Shown: piece by piece, positions 47,090 to 55,442 of the stretch
How the letters are laid out: every line of letters starts with the position of its first letter
Numbering within the stretch: the first letter of the stretch is position 1
Assembly (NCBI RefSeq): GCF_002002885.1
Contig: NZ_CP019510.1
Location: 2,356,001 to 2,420,000 of the forward strand
Origin: Janthinobacterium sp. LM6
GTDB lineage: Bacteria > Pseudomonadota > Gammaproteobacteria > Burkholderiales > Burkholderiaceae_D
DNA: 64,000 nt
Reading direction: 5' to 3'
Program-made: the position numbers and the translations under genes
The notes under the pieces: generated by a model
Database searches by the model: none
Told to the model about the DNA's origin: nothing
What the model saw: only the letters and a program-made list of their open reading frames with translations

Positions 47090-47884
47090 ATGAATACGCA
47101 AATGAATCCAGCACAAGACCTGGCACCAAAGAAAAAAACCATCGAAATTTCGGGCCTGAACTTTTTTTACGGCAAAACGCAAAGCTTGCATAACGTCAAC
47201 CTGGACATCCACGAAAAGAAGGTTACCGCTTTCATCGGCCCGTCCGGTTGCGGTAAATCAACCCTGCTGCGCACCCTGAACCGCATGTACGACCTGTACC
47301 CGGGCCAGCGCGCGGAAGGCTCGATCCTGTACCGCGGCCGCAACGTGCTCGACGCCGACCAGGACGTCAACATGCTGCGCGCCAAGGTCGGCATGGTGTT
47401 CCAGAAGCCGACGCCGTTCCCCATGTCCGTGTACGACAACATCGCTTTCGGCGTGCGCCTGTATGAAGACCTGTCGAAGGGCGAGATGGACGAGCGCGTC
47501 GAGTGGGCCCTGAAAAAGGCCGCGCTGTGGGGCGAAGTCAAGGATAAGCTGAGCAAGAGCGGCCTGTCGCTGTCGGGCGGCCAGCAGCAGCGTTTGTGCA
47601 TCGCGCGCGGCGTGGCCGTCAAGCCGGACGTCTTGCTGCTCGATGAACCGACCTCGGCGCTGGATCCGATTTCCACCTCGAAGGTGGAAGAGCTGATCAG
47701 CGAACTGAAACAGGATTACACGATCGCCATCGTGACGCACAATATGCAGCAGGCGGCGCGCTGCTCCGACTACACGGCCTATATGTACCTGGGCGAGCTG
47801 GTGGAATTCGGCGAAACGGACCAGATCTTCATGAATCCGGCCCGCAAGGAAACGCAGGATTACATCACGGGCCGCTTCGGCTGA
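47090..47884 (+). CDS. pstB: Phosphate ABC transporter ATP-binding protein PstB
   Basis: 264 residues. Walker A is [17 protein letters not shown] (about 51-67), the signature is [17 protein letters not shown], Walker B is [12 protein letters not shown], and the H-loop is [24 protein letters not shown]. It powers phosphate import. The family hallmark [19 protein letters not shown] is present. It lies 26 bases after pstA and 42 bases before phoU. Confidence 0.96.
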   Translation: MNTQMNPAQDLAPKKKTIEISGLNFFYGKTQSLHNVNLDIHEKKVTAFIGPSGCGKSTLLRTLNRMYDLYPGQRAEGSILYRGRNVLDADQDVNMLRAKVGMVFQKPTPFPMSVYDNIAFGVRLYEDLSKGEMDERVEWALKKAALWGEVKDKLSKSGLSLSGGQQQRLCIARGVAVKPDVLLLDEPTSALDPISTSKVEELISELKQDYTIAIVTHNMQQAARCSDYTAYMYLGELVEFGETDQIFMNPARKETQDYITGRFG

Positions 47885-47926
47885 TCCGCCCCGCGCATAC
47901 ACAACAACTGAATACGGAGAGACAGC

Positions 47927-48637
47927 ATGATAGGCGAACATTCATCCAAGCAATACGACAACGAACTCGAAGCGATCCGCTCGAAAGTGCTCCTGATGGG
48001 CGGCATCGTTGAAACCCAGTTCCTCGACGCGATGACGTGCTTTCGCATCGGCAACCCGGAACGCGCCGACCGCGTGATGCGCGAAGACGACGTCGTCAAC
48101 CAGCTGGAAGTGTCGCTGGACGACGCCTGCAGCCATCTGATCGTGCGCCGCCAGCCGGCCGCCAACGATTTGCGCACCATCATGGCCACCATCAAGGTGA
48201 TTACCGACCTCGAGCGCGTAGGCGACGAGGCGACGAAAATCGCCCGCGTGGCGAAGAATCTGCACAAGCGCGGCAACGGCGTCGTCAACCACTACGAGAT
48301 GGTGCGCGGCATTGCCAATACGGCCACCGACATGCTGCACGATGCGCTTGACGCATTCGCGCGCAACGATGGCAAGCAGGCCTTACAATTAATTGCACAA
48401 GATGCCATCATCGACCACGAGTTTCGGTCTATCATGCGCAACTTGATTACCTTTATGATGGAAGACCCGCGCACGATTTCGGCGGCGCTCGATACCCTGT
48501 GGGTGGCCAAGGCCATCGAACGGATCGGCGACCATGCGAAAAACATCGCCGAATACGTGATTTACGTGGTTGAAGGCAAGGACATCCGCCACACCAAGGT
48601 GGCTGCTCCCGCCATTTCCGAGGAGCTCCCTGAGTAA
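47927..48637 (+). CDS. phoU: Phosphate signalling protein PhoU
   Basis: 236 residues forming two three-helix bundles. Metal-binding E/D-rich motifs are ERADRVMREDDVVNQLEVSLDD, ATIKVITDLERVGDEATKIARVAKNL in the first bundle, and AKAIERIGDHAKNIAEYVIYVVEGKDIRHTK in the second. PhoU links the Pst transporter to PhoR and keeps the regulon off when phosphate is plentiful. GGAGAG precedes the ATG. Confidence 0.95.
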   Translation: MIGEHSSKQYDNELEAIRSKVLLMGGIVETQFLDAMTCFRIGNPERADRVMREDDVVNQLEVSLDDACSHLIVRRQPAANDLRTIMATIKVITDLERVGDEATKIARVAKNLHKRGNGVVNHYEMVRGIANTATDMLHDALDAFARNDGKQALQLIAQDAIIDHEFRSIMRNLITFMMEDPRTISAALDTLWVAKAIERIGDHAKNIAEYVIYVVEGKDIRHTKVAAPAISEELPE

Positions 48638-48642
48638 GCTTT

Positions 48643-49332
48643 ATGGCATCTGATAAAACCACGGTATTGATTGTTGAAGATGAGCCGGCCATCGTTGAAC
48701 TGGTGACCTATTCGCTGCGCGAATCCGGCTGGAATTGCTGTTCCGTACAAAACGTCGCCGATGCCTGGGAATTCATCCAGCACCGCACGCCGCACCTGAT
48801 CCTGCTGGACTGGATGCTGCCGGACCAGACGGGCTTGCGCCTGCTGTCGCGCATCCGCGCCGACCGCAATTTCGCCGCCATCCCCGTCATCATGCTCACC
48901 GCCAAGAGCATGGAAGAAGACAAGCTGGCCGGCCTGAACAGCGGGGCCGACGATTACGTCACCAAGCCGTTCTCGCCGCGCGAGCTGCTGGCCCGCGCCA
49001 AGGCCTTGCTGCGACGCAAGAGTCCGGAACACGCGCAGGCGCCCATGCGCGCCGGCAACGTGGCCCTGGACCCCGTCAGCTGCACGGTGATGATGGATGA
49101 ACAGAAGATCGATATCGGCCATGCCGAATACAAGCTGTTGAAATTCCTGCTGGCCCATCCGGAACGCGTGTTTTCGCGCAGCCAGCTGCTCGACAAGGTG
49201 TGGGGCGACCATGTGGTGATCGAGGAACGCACGGTCGATGTCCACGTATTGCGCTTGCGCAAAGCCTTGAAAGAGGCGGAAAGCCTGATCAAGACGGTGC
49301 GCAGCGTCGGCTACATGTTGTCTGAAAAGTAA
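48643..49332 (+). CDS. phoB: Phosphate regulon response regulator PhoB
   Basis: 229 residues. The receiver domain has phospho-acceptor D56 (LILLDWMLPDQTG), MLTAKSMEEDKLAGLNSGADDYVTKPFSPRELLAR, and a winged-helix domain ending VDVHVLRLRKALKEAESLIKTVRSVGYMLSEK. It binds Pho boxes such as those at 43649 and 43748. It sits 5 bases after phoU and 11 bases before phoR, making pst-phoU-phoBR one likely operon. Confidence 0.95.
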   Translation: MASDKTTVLIVEDEPAIVELVTYSLRESGWNCCSVQNVADAWEFIQHRTPHLILLDWMLPDQTGLRLLSRIRADRNFAAIPVIMLTAKSMEEDKLAGLNSGADDYVTKPFSPRELLARAKALLRRKSPEHAQAPMRAGNVALDPVSCTVMMDEQKIDIGHAEYKLLKFLLAHPERVFSRSQLLDKVWGDHVVIEERTVDVHVLRLRKALKEAESLIKTVRSVGYMLSEK

Positions 49333-49343
49333 AGTTTGACTCT

Positions 49344-50660
49344 ATGAATCCGAAATTGCTGTTCTGGGTACCGGCCGCCCTGCGCATGGTGCTGGCGCTG
49401 CTGGGCGTGGCCGTCGTCTGGTATCTGTTTGGCGCCACGTATGCGCTGGGCATCGCCTTCGTGCTGATGGCCATGATGGTGTTCGTGCAGCTGTCGTATC
49501 TGTTCCAGCTGAGTAACTGGCTGGACAATCCGCAAAGCGCCAAGCTGCCCGACGGCTGGGGCGCCTGGACCAGCATTTTCGCGCGCCTGTACCGCATGCG
49601 CCGCGACGACGAGAAAAACCAGGCCGAGCTGACGGAATGGCTGGCGCGTTTCCGCCAGGCCATGCACCTGCTGCCCGACGGCGTCGTCATCATGGACGAC
49701 GTGCTGTTCCTCGAATGGTGTAATCCTGCCGCCGAGAAACACCTGGGCCTCACGCACGAGCGCGACAAGGGCATGCGCGTGACCAACCTGATCCGCAGCC
49801 CCGAGTTCATGGATTACATCATCCTGGGCCGCTACGACCAGCCGCTGACGATCACCTTCCGCAACCGCAAGCTGATCGTGCAGATCATCCCGTTTGAAAA
49901 CCGCCGCCAGATTCTCGTCACGCACGATGTGACGGAGACGGAACGCATCGAAATGATGCGCCGCGACTTCATCGCCAATGCCTCGCACGAACTGCGCACG
50001 CCGCTGACGGTCATCGTGGGCTTCCTGGAAATCGCTTCCGCCGAGCTGGACCTGGACGCCGCCACGCGCGCCGCCCACCTCAAGCTGATGACGGAGCAGG
50101 GCCACCGCATGCAGCACCTGATCGAGGACATGCTGACCCTGTCGCGCCTGGAATCGGTCGACTATCCGCTGCGTCCCGAACCGGTGGATATCAAGAAACT
50201 CATGCAGCAAGTCTTGCGCGACGCCAAGGGTTTGTCTGCCGGCAAGCATGAAGTGACCATGGAATGCAACGGTCCCGACGTGCTGGGCAGCTACGACGAG
50301 CTGTATAGCGCGTTTGGCAACCTGGCTTCGAATGCCGTGCGCTACACGCCGGCCGGCGGCACCATCACCCTGCGCTGGCAGGATGGCCCGGCCGGTCCGC
50401 AATTCATCGCGCAAGATACGGGCATCGGCATCAGCCAGGAACATATTTCGCGCCTGACGGAACGTTTTTACCGCGTCGACAAGAGCCGTTCGCGCGAAAC
50501 CCAGGGCACGGGCCTGGGCCTGGCCATCGTCAAGCACGTGCTGCTGCGCCACGGCGGAACCTTGGCCATCCAGTCCGTGGCCGACAAGGGCAGCAGTTTT
50601 ATTGTCAGCATGCCAAAATCGGTCGTCACGCCGCTGCAGGGCGAGTTGCTGGTCAAGTAG
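49344..50660 (+). CDS. phoR: Phosphate regulon sensor kinase PhoR
   Basis: 438 residues. Two N-terminal hydrophobic segments (about 10-30 and 33-55) with almost no periplasmic loop, a charged linker, and a PAS domain (about 100-200: RFRQAMHLLPDGVVIMDDVLFLEWCNPAAEKHLG). The H-box is DFIANASHELRTPLTVI with H215, and ATP-binding motifs are NLASNAVRYTPAGG, DTGIGI and GTGLGLAIVKHVL. The missing periplasmic sensor domain is normal for PhoR, which senses through PstSCAB-PhoU. Confidence 0.95.
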   Translation: MNPKLLFWVPAALRMVLALLGVAVVWYLFGATYALGIAFVLMAMMVFVQLSYLFQLSNWLDNPQSAKLPDGWGAWTSIFARLYRMRRDDEKNQAELTEWLARFRQAMHLLPDGVVIMDDVLFLEWCNPAAEKHLGLTHERDKGMRVTNLIRSPEFMDYIILGRYDQPLTITFRNRKLIVQIIPFENRRQILVTHDVTETERIEMMRRDFIANASHELRTPLTVIVGFLEIASAELDLDAATRAAHLKLMTEQGHRMQHLIEDMLTLSRLESVDYPLRPEPVDIKKLMQQVLRDAKGLSAGKHEVTMECNGPDVLGSYDELYSAFGNLASNAVRYTPAGGTITLRWQDGPAGPQFIAQDTGIGISQEHISRLTERFYRVDKSRSRETQGTGLGLAIVKHVLLRHGGTLAIQSVADKGSSFIVSMPKSVVTPLQGELLVK

Positions 50661-50734
50661 GCCGGGGGGGGCATGGCGCCCCATGTTTCCTGCGCGACTA
50701 GTGCAAGGTTGGCATAAGTCGTTACAATCAGGCC

Positions 50735-51931
50735 ATGACTTTAATCAACGCCTCTTTTCGCCACGCCGGCGCGCAGCAACTGGCCCAGTCGCTGCAGGCC
50801 GCGCGCCAGGATACGCTTTCCCTGTTCGACTGTTATGTTACTGCCGGCCTGGACGTGGTGGCCGGCATGCCGCGCCATTCGCGGCTCACGCCGCCCTTGT
50901 GGCAACTTGCGCATATCGCCTGGTTTGCCGAGTGGTTCATCCTGCGCGAAGCCGCTACCAGCCACCCGGCCGACGCCATTTATAACTCCCTGCTGACGCG
51001 CGGCGACGATTTGTTCGACGCCAACATGGTGGAGCACCGCGCGCGCTGGAGGCTGGAACTGCCCAGTCCCGGCGCCGTGAAGACGTATTGCCGCGAAGTA
51101 CTCGACCGCGTGCTCGATAAGCTGTCGCGCGAAGCCAATGTCGACGGCGCCCTGGCGCCGTACCGGCTGGCCCTGGCGCATGAAGACCTGTGTGGCGAGG
51201 AAATGCTGGCCGGTTTGCAATGGCTGGGCCTGGAAGCACCGGAATCGCTCGCTGCCAGCCCGGCCTTGCCGCCCGGGGCGGGGCAGATCGCTTTTCCTGG
51301 CGGCACCGTCACACTGGGCTCGCCGCGCGGTGCCGGTTTCGCCTTCGACAATGAATCGCCGCCCCATAGCTGCTACGTGGCGCCGTTTTCCATCGATGCT
51401 TGCGCCGTATCAAACGCCCAGTTTGCCGACTTCGTCGCCGATGGCGGCTACCAGAACCGCCAGTTCTGGAGCGCTGCCGGCAGCGCCTGGCTGATGCGGC
51501 AGGAGCGCTCGTCGCCTTTATATTGGCTGCGCGAAGCGACGCAGTGGCGCACCATGCGTTTCGGCCGGCGCACGACCTTGCCGCCGAACGAAGCCGTGCG
51601 CCACATCAACCTGTTTGAAGCGCAGGCGTACTGTGCCTGGGCGGGGCGCCGCCTGGCGACCGAGGCGGAATGGGAGTATGCTGCGCTGTCCGGCCATCCG
51701 CGCTTTCACTGGGGCCAGGTGTGGGAGTGGACGGCGACGCCGTTCGAGCCGTATCCGGGCTTTGCGGTGGATGCCTGGCGCGAATATTCGGCGCCGTATT
51801 TCATGCAGCACCAGGTGCTGCGCGGCGCCGCCTTCGCCACGCCGCCGCGCCTGCATTCGGCCCGCATGCGCGCCTTCCACGCGCCCGAGCGGGGCGACAT
51901 CTTTGCCGGCCTGCGCACCTGCGCCTGGTAG
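50735..51931 (+). CDS. EgtB/SenA-like non-heme-iron enzyme (DinB plus FGE-sulfatase fold)
   Basis: 398 residues: an N-terminal DinB-type four-helix domain (about 15-160: LTPPLWQLAHIAWFAEWFILRE), then an FGE-sulfatase domain (about 190-398: IDACAVSNAQFADFVADGGYQNRQFW, GRRLATEAEWEYAAL, VWEWTATPF, ending GDIFAGLRTCAW). This is the layout of sulfoxide synthase EgtB and of selenoneine synthase SenA, which join a sulfur or selenium donor to trimethylhistidine. The EgtB ligand motif reads HEDLC (H149...C153) where EgtB has HxxxH; H60 is kept. No egtD, senB or senC lies in the window. SenA-like is a guess on N-terminal wording. Confidence 0.72.
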   Translation: MTLINASFRHAGAQQLAQSLQAARQDTLSLFDCYVTAGLDVVAGMPRHSRLTPPLWQLAHIAWFAEWFILREAATSHPADAIYNSLLTRGDDLFDANMVEHRARWRLELPSPGAVKTYCREVLDRVLDKLSREANVDGALAPYRLALAHEDLCGEEMLAGLQWLGLEAPESLAASPALPPGAGQIAFPGGTVTLGSPRGAGFAFDNESPPHSCYVAPFSIDACAVSNAQFADFVADGGYQNRQFWSAAGSAWLMRQERSSPLYWLREATQWRTMRFGRRTTLPPNEAVRHINLFEAQAYCAWAGRRLATEAEWEYAALSGHPRFHWGQVWEWTATPFEPYPGFAVDAWREYSAPYFMQHQVLRGAAFATPPRLHSARMRAFHAPERGDIFAGLRTCAW

Positions 51932-51964
51932 CGCGCCGAAAACAGACATCATTTCAGGATACCC

Positions 51965-53905
51965 TTGAGTACAGATAACGCCCCGCAGTTCATTCCCAAA
52001 CGCATCACGCCCACGCCGGAACAGGTCGCCATCCAGACGGCGCAAAAGAAAGTGGTCTTGATCGACGCCAATGCCGGCGCGGCCAAGACGACGACCCTGG
52101 CCCTGCGCCTTGCCGAGGCGCTGCACCGGGGCCGCGCGCCCGAGCGCATGCTGGCCCTCGTGTTCACCGAGGCGGCGCGCGTGGCCCTGCGCCAGCGCCT
52201 GCTGGAAGTTGGCGTGCCGCTGGGTGTCGTCAAGCGCCTGACCATCGACACCTTCGACGCCTTTGCCGCCAAGGTGCTGTTGCAGCTGGAAAACATGCAG
52301 GTGGCAGCCATGCGCAGCGATGAAGAGCTGCGCCCGGTGGCCTGGGAAGCACTGGAAGTCGTGTCGGAAAAGTACGCTCATCGTTACCCGCTGGAAATCA
52401 ATACGACCAACGGGGCGATTGCCGAGTTTTTGAAACTGCAATTGCGCACCAAGGCGCGCCTGGATTTCCAAAATCCCGACTTCGAGAGCAATTCCCTCGA
52501 CGACAACCTGGAGCTGCTGGGCATGTCGCGCACGCACTATCTGTGGCTGCGCGAATACGAAGGCTTGCGCGGCGCCGACACGGGCGACATCCAGTTCCGC
52601 GCCCCGTTCGACGCCACTTACGACCTCGTGCGCATGCTCGATGGCGACGAGCCGCTGCGCCAGCAGTTGCCCGCCTTCCAGATCATCGTCGCCGATGAAT
52701 TGCACGACTTGAACGAAGCGTCGTTCCGCCTGCTGACCATGCTGATACGCCGTGGCAACGCATTTTTCTGCGGCGCCGGCGACAAGGATCAAGTCATCTA
52801 CACGTGGTCGGGCGCCGACCACCGCTTCCTGCGCCAGCGCTTCGAACAGGAATTCCCGGCCTTGCAGCGCCTGCCGCTGACGGCCTCCTACCGCTACGGC
52901 CCGCAGCTGGCGCACGCCGTGGGCGTGCTGAAAAACAAGGCCAGCGTGTCGGCCCTGTCGCGCGCCACCCACATCGAGCTGCTCGAGTACGACCATGCGC
53001 AGCCGCAAGCGTGCAGCGCCCAGCTGATCGCCGCGCTGGAACACGCGCATGCGGGCACGACGGCCATCTTGCTGCGCGACCGCGACCAGGCGATCCGCGT
53101 GGAAACGGCGCTGTTCCAGAACGGCATCGCGTATGGCCTGGTGGATATGAACAGCTATTTGCTGAGCCTGGAAGTGCTGATGCTGCGCGGCATGGTCGCC
53201 ATCGCCCGCAAGGATTTGCATGCGATCAAGAGCGGCCCGCGCCGCGGCGAGATCCTCGAAGCCCTCGTGGCCTTCGCGGAAATCCCGTTTACGCGCACGG
53301 AATTGCAGCAAGCCAAGGCCGACGTGGCCAACTACCCGGACTTGCTGGAAGGCTTCTTGACGAACCAGCTAGCCAAGTCGCAGAACCAGGACAAGGCGGC
53401 CCTGACCCTGGCCGCCGTCGATTACCTGCGCGCGCTGCCTCCCGACGCCCTGGCGGGCGATGCCCTGCAGCATGTCTTTGACTTGATGCAGCTGGAACAG
53501 ACGGCGCGCCGCATCTATGTCGACCCGGCGCAGGCGCGGGTGGTCGCCCGTTCCCTGCACGGCTTCATTGCCGTGTGCCGCGAAGCGGGCGTGGCGCTGG
53601 GCGGTTTTGCCGGCTGGCTGGGCGAGATGGAAGACGCCGTGACGGTCTCGACCGGCAAGGCCAGACTCGTCATCGCCTGCATCGACCAGATCAAGGGCCT
53701 CGAATACAACCACGTGATTCTGCCCTACCTGGCCGTCGACGAATTCCCGCGCAGCAAGACCGATCCGCTGGAAGAGGAAAACCGTTTCTATGTGGCCGCC
53801 ACCCGCGCGCGCGACAGGCTCACCTTGCTGGCGCCGCAAGACCCCGCCTGGCGGAGCCGCTACATCGCCGCCCTGCAGCTCAAGATTGTTGCGCCCAAGT
53901 CATAG
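51965..53905 (+). CDS. UvrD/Rep-like superfamily 1 helicase
   Basis: 646 residues from a TTG start (AGGA 5-8 bases upstream). The Walker A region is IDANAGAAKTTTLALRLAEAL (about 33-53), a variant of the usual AGSGKT. Other motifs are LVFTEAARVALRQRL, IVADELHDLNEASFRLL (Walker B with DE), GDKDQVIYTWSGADHRFL, TASYRYG, and a C-terminal VIACIDQIKGLEYNHVILPYLAVDEFP followed by NRFYVAATRARDRLTLL. It should unwind DNA or strip protein from it. It has no nuclease domain and no nearby RecBCD or AddAB partner. It lies 33 bases after the EgtB-like gene. Confidence 0.8.
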   Translation: MSTDNAPQFIPKRITPTPEQVAIQTAQKKVVLIDANAGAAKTTTLALRLAEALHRGRAPERMLALVFTEAARVALRQRLLEVGVPLGVVKRLTIDTFDAFAAKVLLQLENMQVAAMRSDEELRPVAWEALEVVSEKYAHRYPLEINTTNGAIAEFLKLQLRTKARLDFQNPDFESNSLDDNLELLGMSRTHYLWLREYEGLRGADTGDIQFRAPFDATYDLVRMLDGDEPLRQQLPAFQIIVADELHDLNEASFRLLTMLIRRGNAFFCGAGDKDQVIYTWSGADHRFLRQRFEQEFPALQRLPLTASYRYGPQLAHAVGVLKNKASVSALSRATHIELLEYDHAQPQACSAQLIAALEHAHAGTTAILLRDRDQAIRVETALFQNGIAYGLVDMNSYLLSLEVLMLRGMVAIARKDLHAIKSGPRRGEILEALVAFAEIPFTRTELQQAKADVANYPDLLEGFLTNQLAKSQNQDKAALTLAAVDYLRALPPDALAGDALQHVFDLMQLEQTARRIYVDPAQARVVARSLHGFIAVCREAGVALGGFAGWLGEMEDAVTVSTGKARLVIACIDQIKGLEYNHVILPYLAVDEFPRSKTDPLEEENRFYVAATRARDRLTLLAPQDPAWRSRYIAALQLKIVAPKS

Positions 53906-53928
53906 ATCTTTTGCTGCGCGGCCGCTTT

Positions 53929-53956
53929 TTGCGAAAGATGAAAGCGGGCATACTTT
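53929..53956 (+). promoter_or_regulatory. Putative promoter of the epimerase gene
   Basis: TTGCGA (-35), 16-base spacer, TACTTT (-10). It lies about 40 bases upstream of the AAGGAGG at 53998, so transcripts would include the whole structured element. Confidence 0.42.
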
Positions 53957-53997
53957 GTTCATGTGATCGCTTTTGATCTGAATTAACAAAGCTAACC

Positions 53998-54004
53998 AAG
54001 GAGG
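53998..54004 (+). promoter_or_regulatory. Strong Shine-Dalgarno displaced 130 bases from its start codon
   Basis: AAGGAGG is a near-perfect ribosome site. No ATG, GTG or TTG start follows at the normal 5-10 base distance. The next start that fits a protein is the ATG at 54134. Between them lies the palindromic element 54008-54127. Removing the paired element leaves 9 bases (AAC plus CACGGT) between AAGGAGG and ATG. Confidence 0.6.
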
Positions 54005-54007
54005 AAC

Positions 54008-54127
54008 GACGCCTAACAAAACCGTAGCGAGCGGCGATGATTTGTGGCTAAGAAGCGCAACCGTGCTAGAGCACGGTGAGCATCGCAGGCCGCAAAGCGC
54101 GACGCGCAGTAGGTTTTGTTTGGCGTC
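54008..54127 (+). repeat. Structured palindromic element, copy A
   Basis: A 120-bp element. Outer arms GACGCC-T-AACAAAACC and GGTTTTGTT-T-GGCGTC pair at 15 of 16 positions. Inside are GCGGC/GCCGC pairing, the central hairpin ACCGTGCT-AG-AGCACGGT (8 bp, 2-base loop), and a small GCGC/GCGC hairpin near the 3' side. Blocks are shared with the reverse-oriented copy at 44880-44983. Size and terminal inverted repeats resemble ERIC- or REP-like non-autonomous repeats. I do not know a name for it. Confidence 0.85.
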
Positions 54128-54133
54128 CACGGT

Positions 54134-55048
54134 ATGAAAGTATTTTTGACAGGCGCAGCAGGTTTCATCGGCAGTTCCATCGCGGCGGGCCTGGTGCGCG
54201 CCGGCCATCAGGTCACGGGCCTCGTGCGCAAACCGGAACAGGTGGCCGAACTGGCCAAGATCGGCGTGTTGGGTGTGCAGGGCGAGTTGAACGACCGCGC
54301 ATTGCTCATCGAGCAGGCGAGGGCGGCCGACGCCGTCATCAACGCGGCCAGCAGTGACCACCGGGGCGCCGTCGAAGCCATCATTGAGGCGCTGGCCGGC
54401 AGCAACAAGCCTTTCCTCCACACCAGCGGTTCGTCCATCGTGGGCGACGCCTCGGGCGGCGAGGGCACGCAGCAGATCTATTACGAAGACAAGTTGCCGG
54501 CGCCCACGGCCGACAAGGCGGCCCGGGTCGCCATCGATGACCTGGTGCTGGCCAGCGCAAACAAGGGCGTGCGCGCCAGCGTGCTGTGCAACACCCTGAT
54601 CTACGGCCATGGCGCCTTGCCGCGCGACAGCGTGCAATTGCCCCGTCTGCTCAAGCAGGCGCGCAAGAGCGGCATCGTGCGCCACGTGGGTCCGGGCCGC
54701 AATATCTGGTCGAACGTGCATATCGATGACGTTGTCAGCCTGTATTTGCTGGCGCTGGACAAGTCGCCCGCCGGCACCTTTTACTTTGTCGAGTCGGGCG
54801 AGGCGGCTTTCCGCGACATGACGGCCGCCATCGCCCAGGCGCTTGACTTGGGGCCTGCGCAGGACTGGCCGTTGCCCGAGGCGATTGCCGAATGGGGCTA
54901 CGAGATGGCGTCGTACGGCCTCGGTTCCAACAGCCGCGTGCGCGGCGAGCGGGCGCGCAAGCTGCTGGGCTGGCAGCCGCAGGGACCGTCCGTGCTGGCA
55001 TGGATTAAGAACAACATGCTGCACCCGCCGCAAGCCAGCGCCGTTTGA
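54134..55048 (+). CDS. NAD(P)-dependent epimerase/reductase (extended or atypical SDR)
   Basis: 304 residues from the ATG at 54134 (MKVFLTGAAGFIGSSIAAGLVRAGHQVTGLVRK). The TGAAGFIG motif is the NAD(P)-binding glycine loop at the very N-terminus. The expected YxxxK catalytic pair of classic SDRs is not obvious: the region has KAARVAIDDLVL, giving an atypical SDR, while LIYGHGALP and NVHIDDVVSLYLLAL are standard. The C-terminal half is a substrate-binding domain. Substrate unknown. An in-frame TTG at 54116 is inside the repeat. The nearest good ribosome site is at 53998, beyond the folded element. Confidence 0.82.
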   Translation: MKVFLTGAAGFIGSSIAAGLVRAGHQVTGLVRKPEQVAELAKIGVLGVQGELNDRALLIEQARAADAVINAASSDHRGAVEAIIEALAGSNKPFLHTSGSSIVGDASGGEGTQQIYYEDKLPAPTADKAARVAIDDLVLASANKGVRASVLCNTLIYGHGALPRDSVQLPRLLKQARKSGIVRHVGPGRNIWSNVHIDDVVSLYLLALDKSPAGTFYFVESGEAAFRDMTAAIAQALDLGPAQDWPLPEAIAEWGYEMASYGLGSNSRVRGERARKLLGWQPQGPSVLAWIKNNMLHPPQASAV

Positions 55049-55442
55049 TGCAGCTCAGCAAAACCTCATCAGTGTGCGCTAGCGAACGGTGCTTTGTGGC
55101 GATCGGGAGTATGATGGCTTTGCTTGGTTGAGACGCACTGCCGTGAAGTTGGCGGCATGTTCGATCTTCCAGCAGGTCAGCCGGTCGCCTCAAGGATCGG
55201 CACCAGATTCTTGCTGCCGGCGCGCTTGCGCCATGCGGCTGTGCACTGCAACTCCAGGTCGCGGTGTGGACTGCGAACCCCTTCAAGGCCGGCTCTAGCC
55301 GGTCTTTTTTTTTGCCTGTTTTTTGCCCGTTATTTCCGCCGCCGCGCCATTCACCGCTGTCTTTCCGCCATTCGCCGAAGCGCTGTTTTCTCCTCCCCGA
55401 AATCCGCGTATCTTTACGATCAACCAACTTCAAGGGGTGACC
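55049..55442 (+). ncRNA. 394-base gap with a possible structured RNA and terminator
   Basis: No convincing gene is present. From about 55110 (weak -10 TATGAT) to the terminator at 55287-55313 the sequence can form several hairpins: TGCCG/CGGCA at about 55140-55158, CGATC/GATCG at about 55164-55199, and GGCGC-GCTT-GCGCC at about 55218-55231. It then ends in a strong rho-independent terminator. The length (about 190 bases) would suit a regulatory RNA. I compared it with 6S, SRP, tmRNA and RNase P signatures from memory and saw no match. It may instead be the long 3' untranslated region of the epimerase gene. The part after the terminator (55314-55442) is the leader of the next operon. Confidence 0.3.
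55287..55313 (+). terminator. Strong rho-independent terminator
   Basis: GGCCGGC-TCTA-GCCGGTC (7 bp with one G-U, 4-base loop) is followed by nine T. It ends transcription from the epimerase gene or from a possible small RNA before the LiaF-like operon. Confidence 0.85.

Noticed and set aside
50661..50734. GGGGC...GCCCC hairpin after phoR as a terminator
   Set aside because: Only a short GC stem followed by ATGTTTCC. It is too weak to decide whether the EgtB-like gene is on the same transcript.
55089..55298. A 69-codon plus-strand frame in the gap before the LiaF-like operon
   Set aside because: No ribosome site, an unusual cysteine-rich composition, and it runs into the terminator hairpin; a hairpin-rich RNA or untranslated region explains the stretch better.
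55110..55313. 6S RNA, SRP RNA, tmRNA or RNase P RNA
   Set aside because: The region was compared with remembered signatures: no SRP GGUCAGG...GGAAGC loop, no RNase P core, no tmRNA tag frame or tRNA-like ends, and no closing 6S stem around a large bubble. Left as unidentified.
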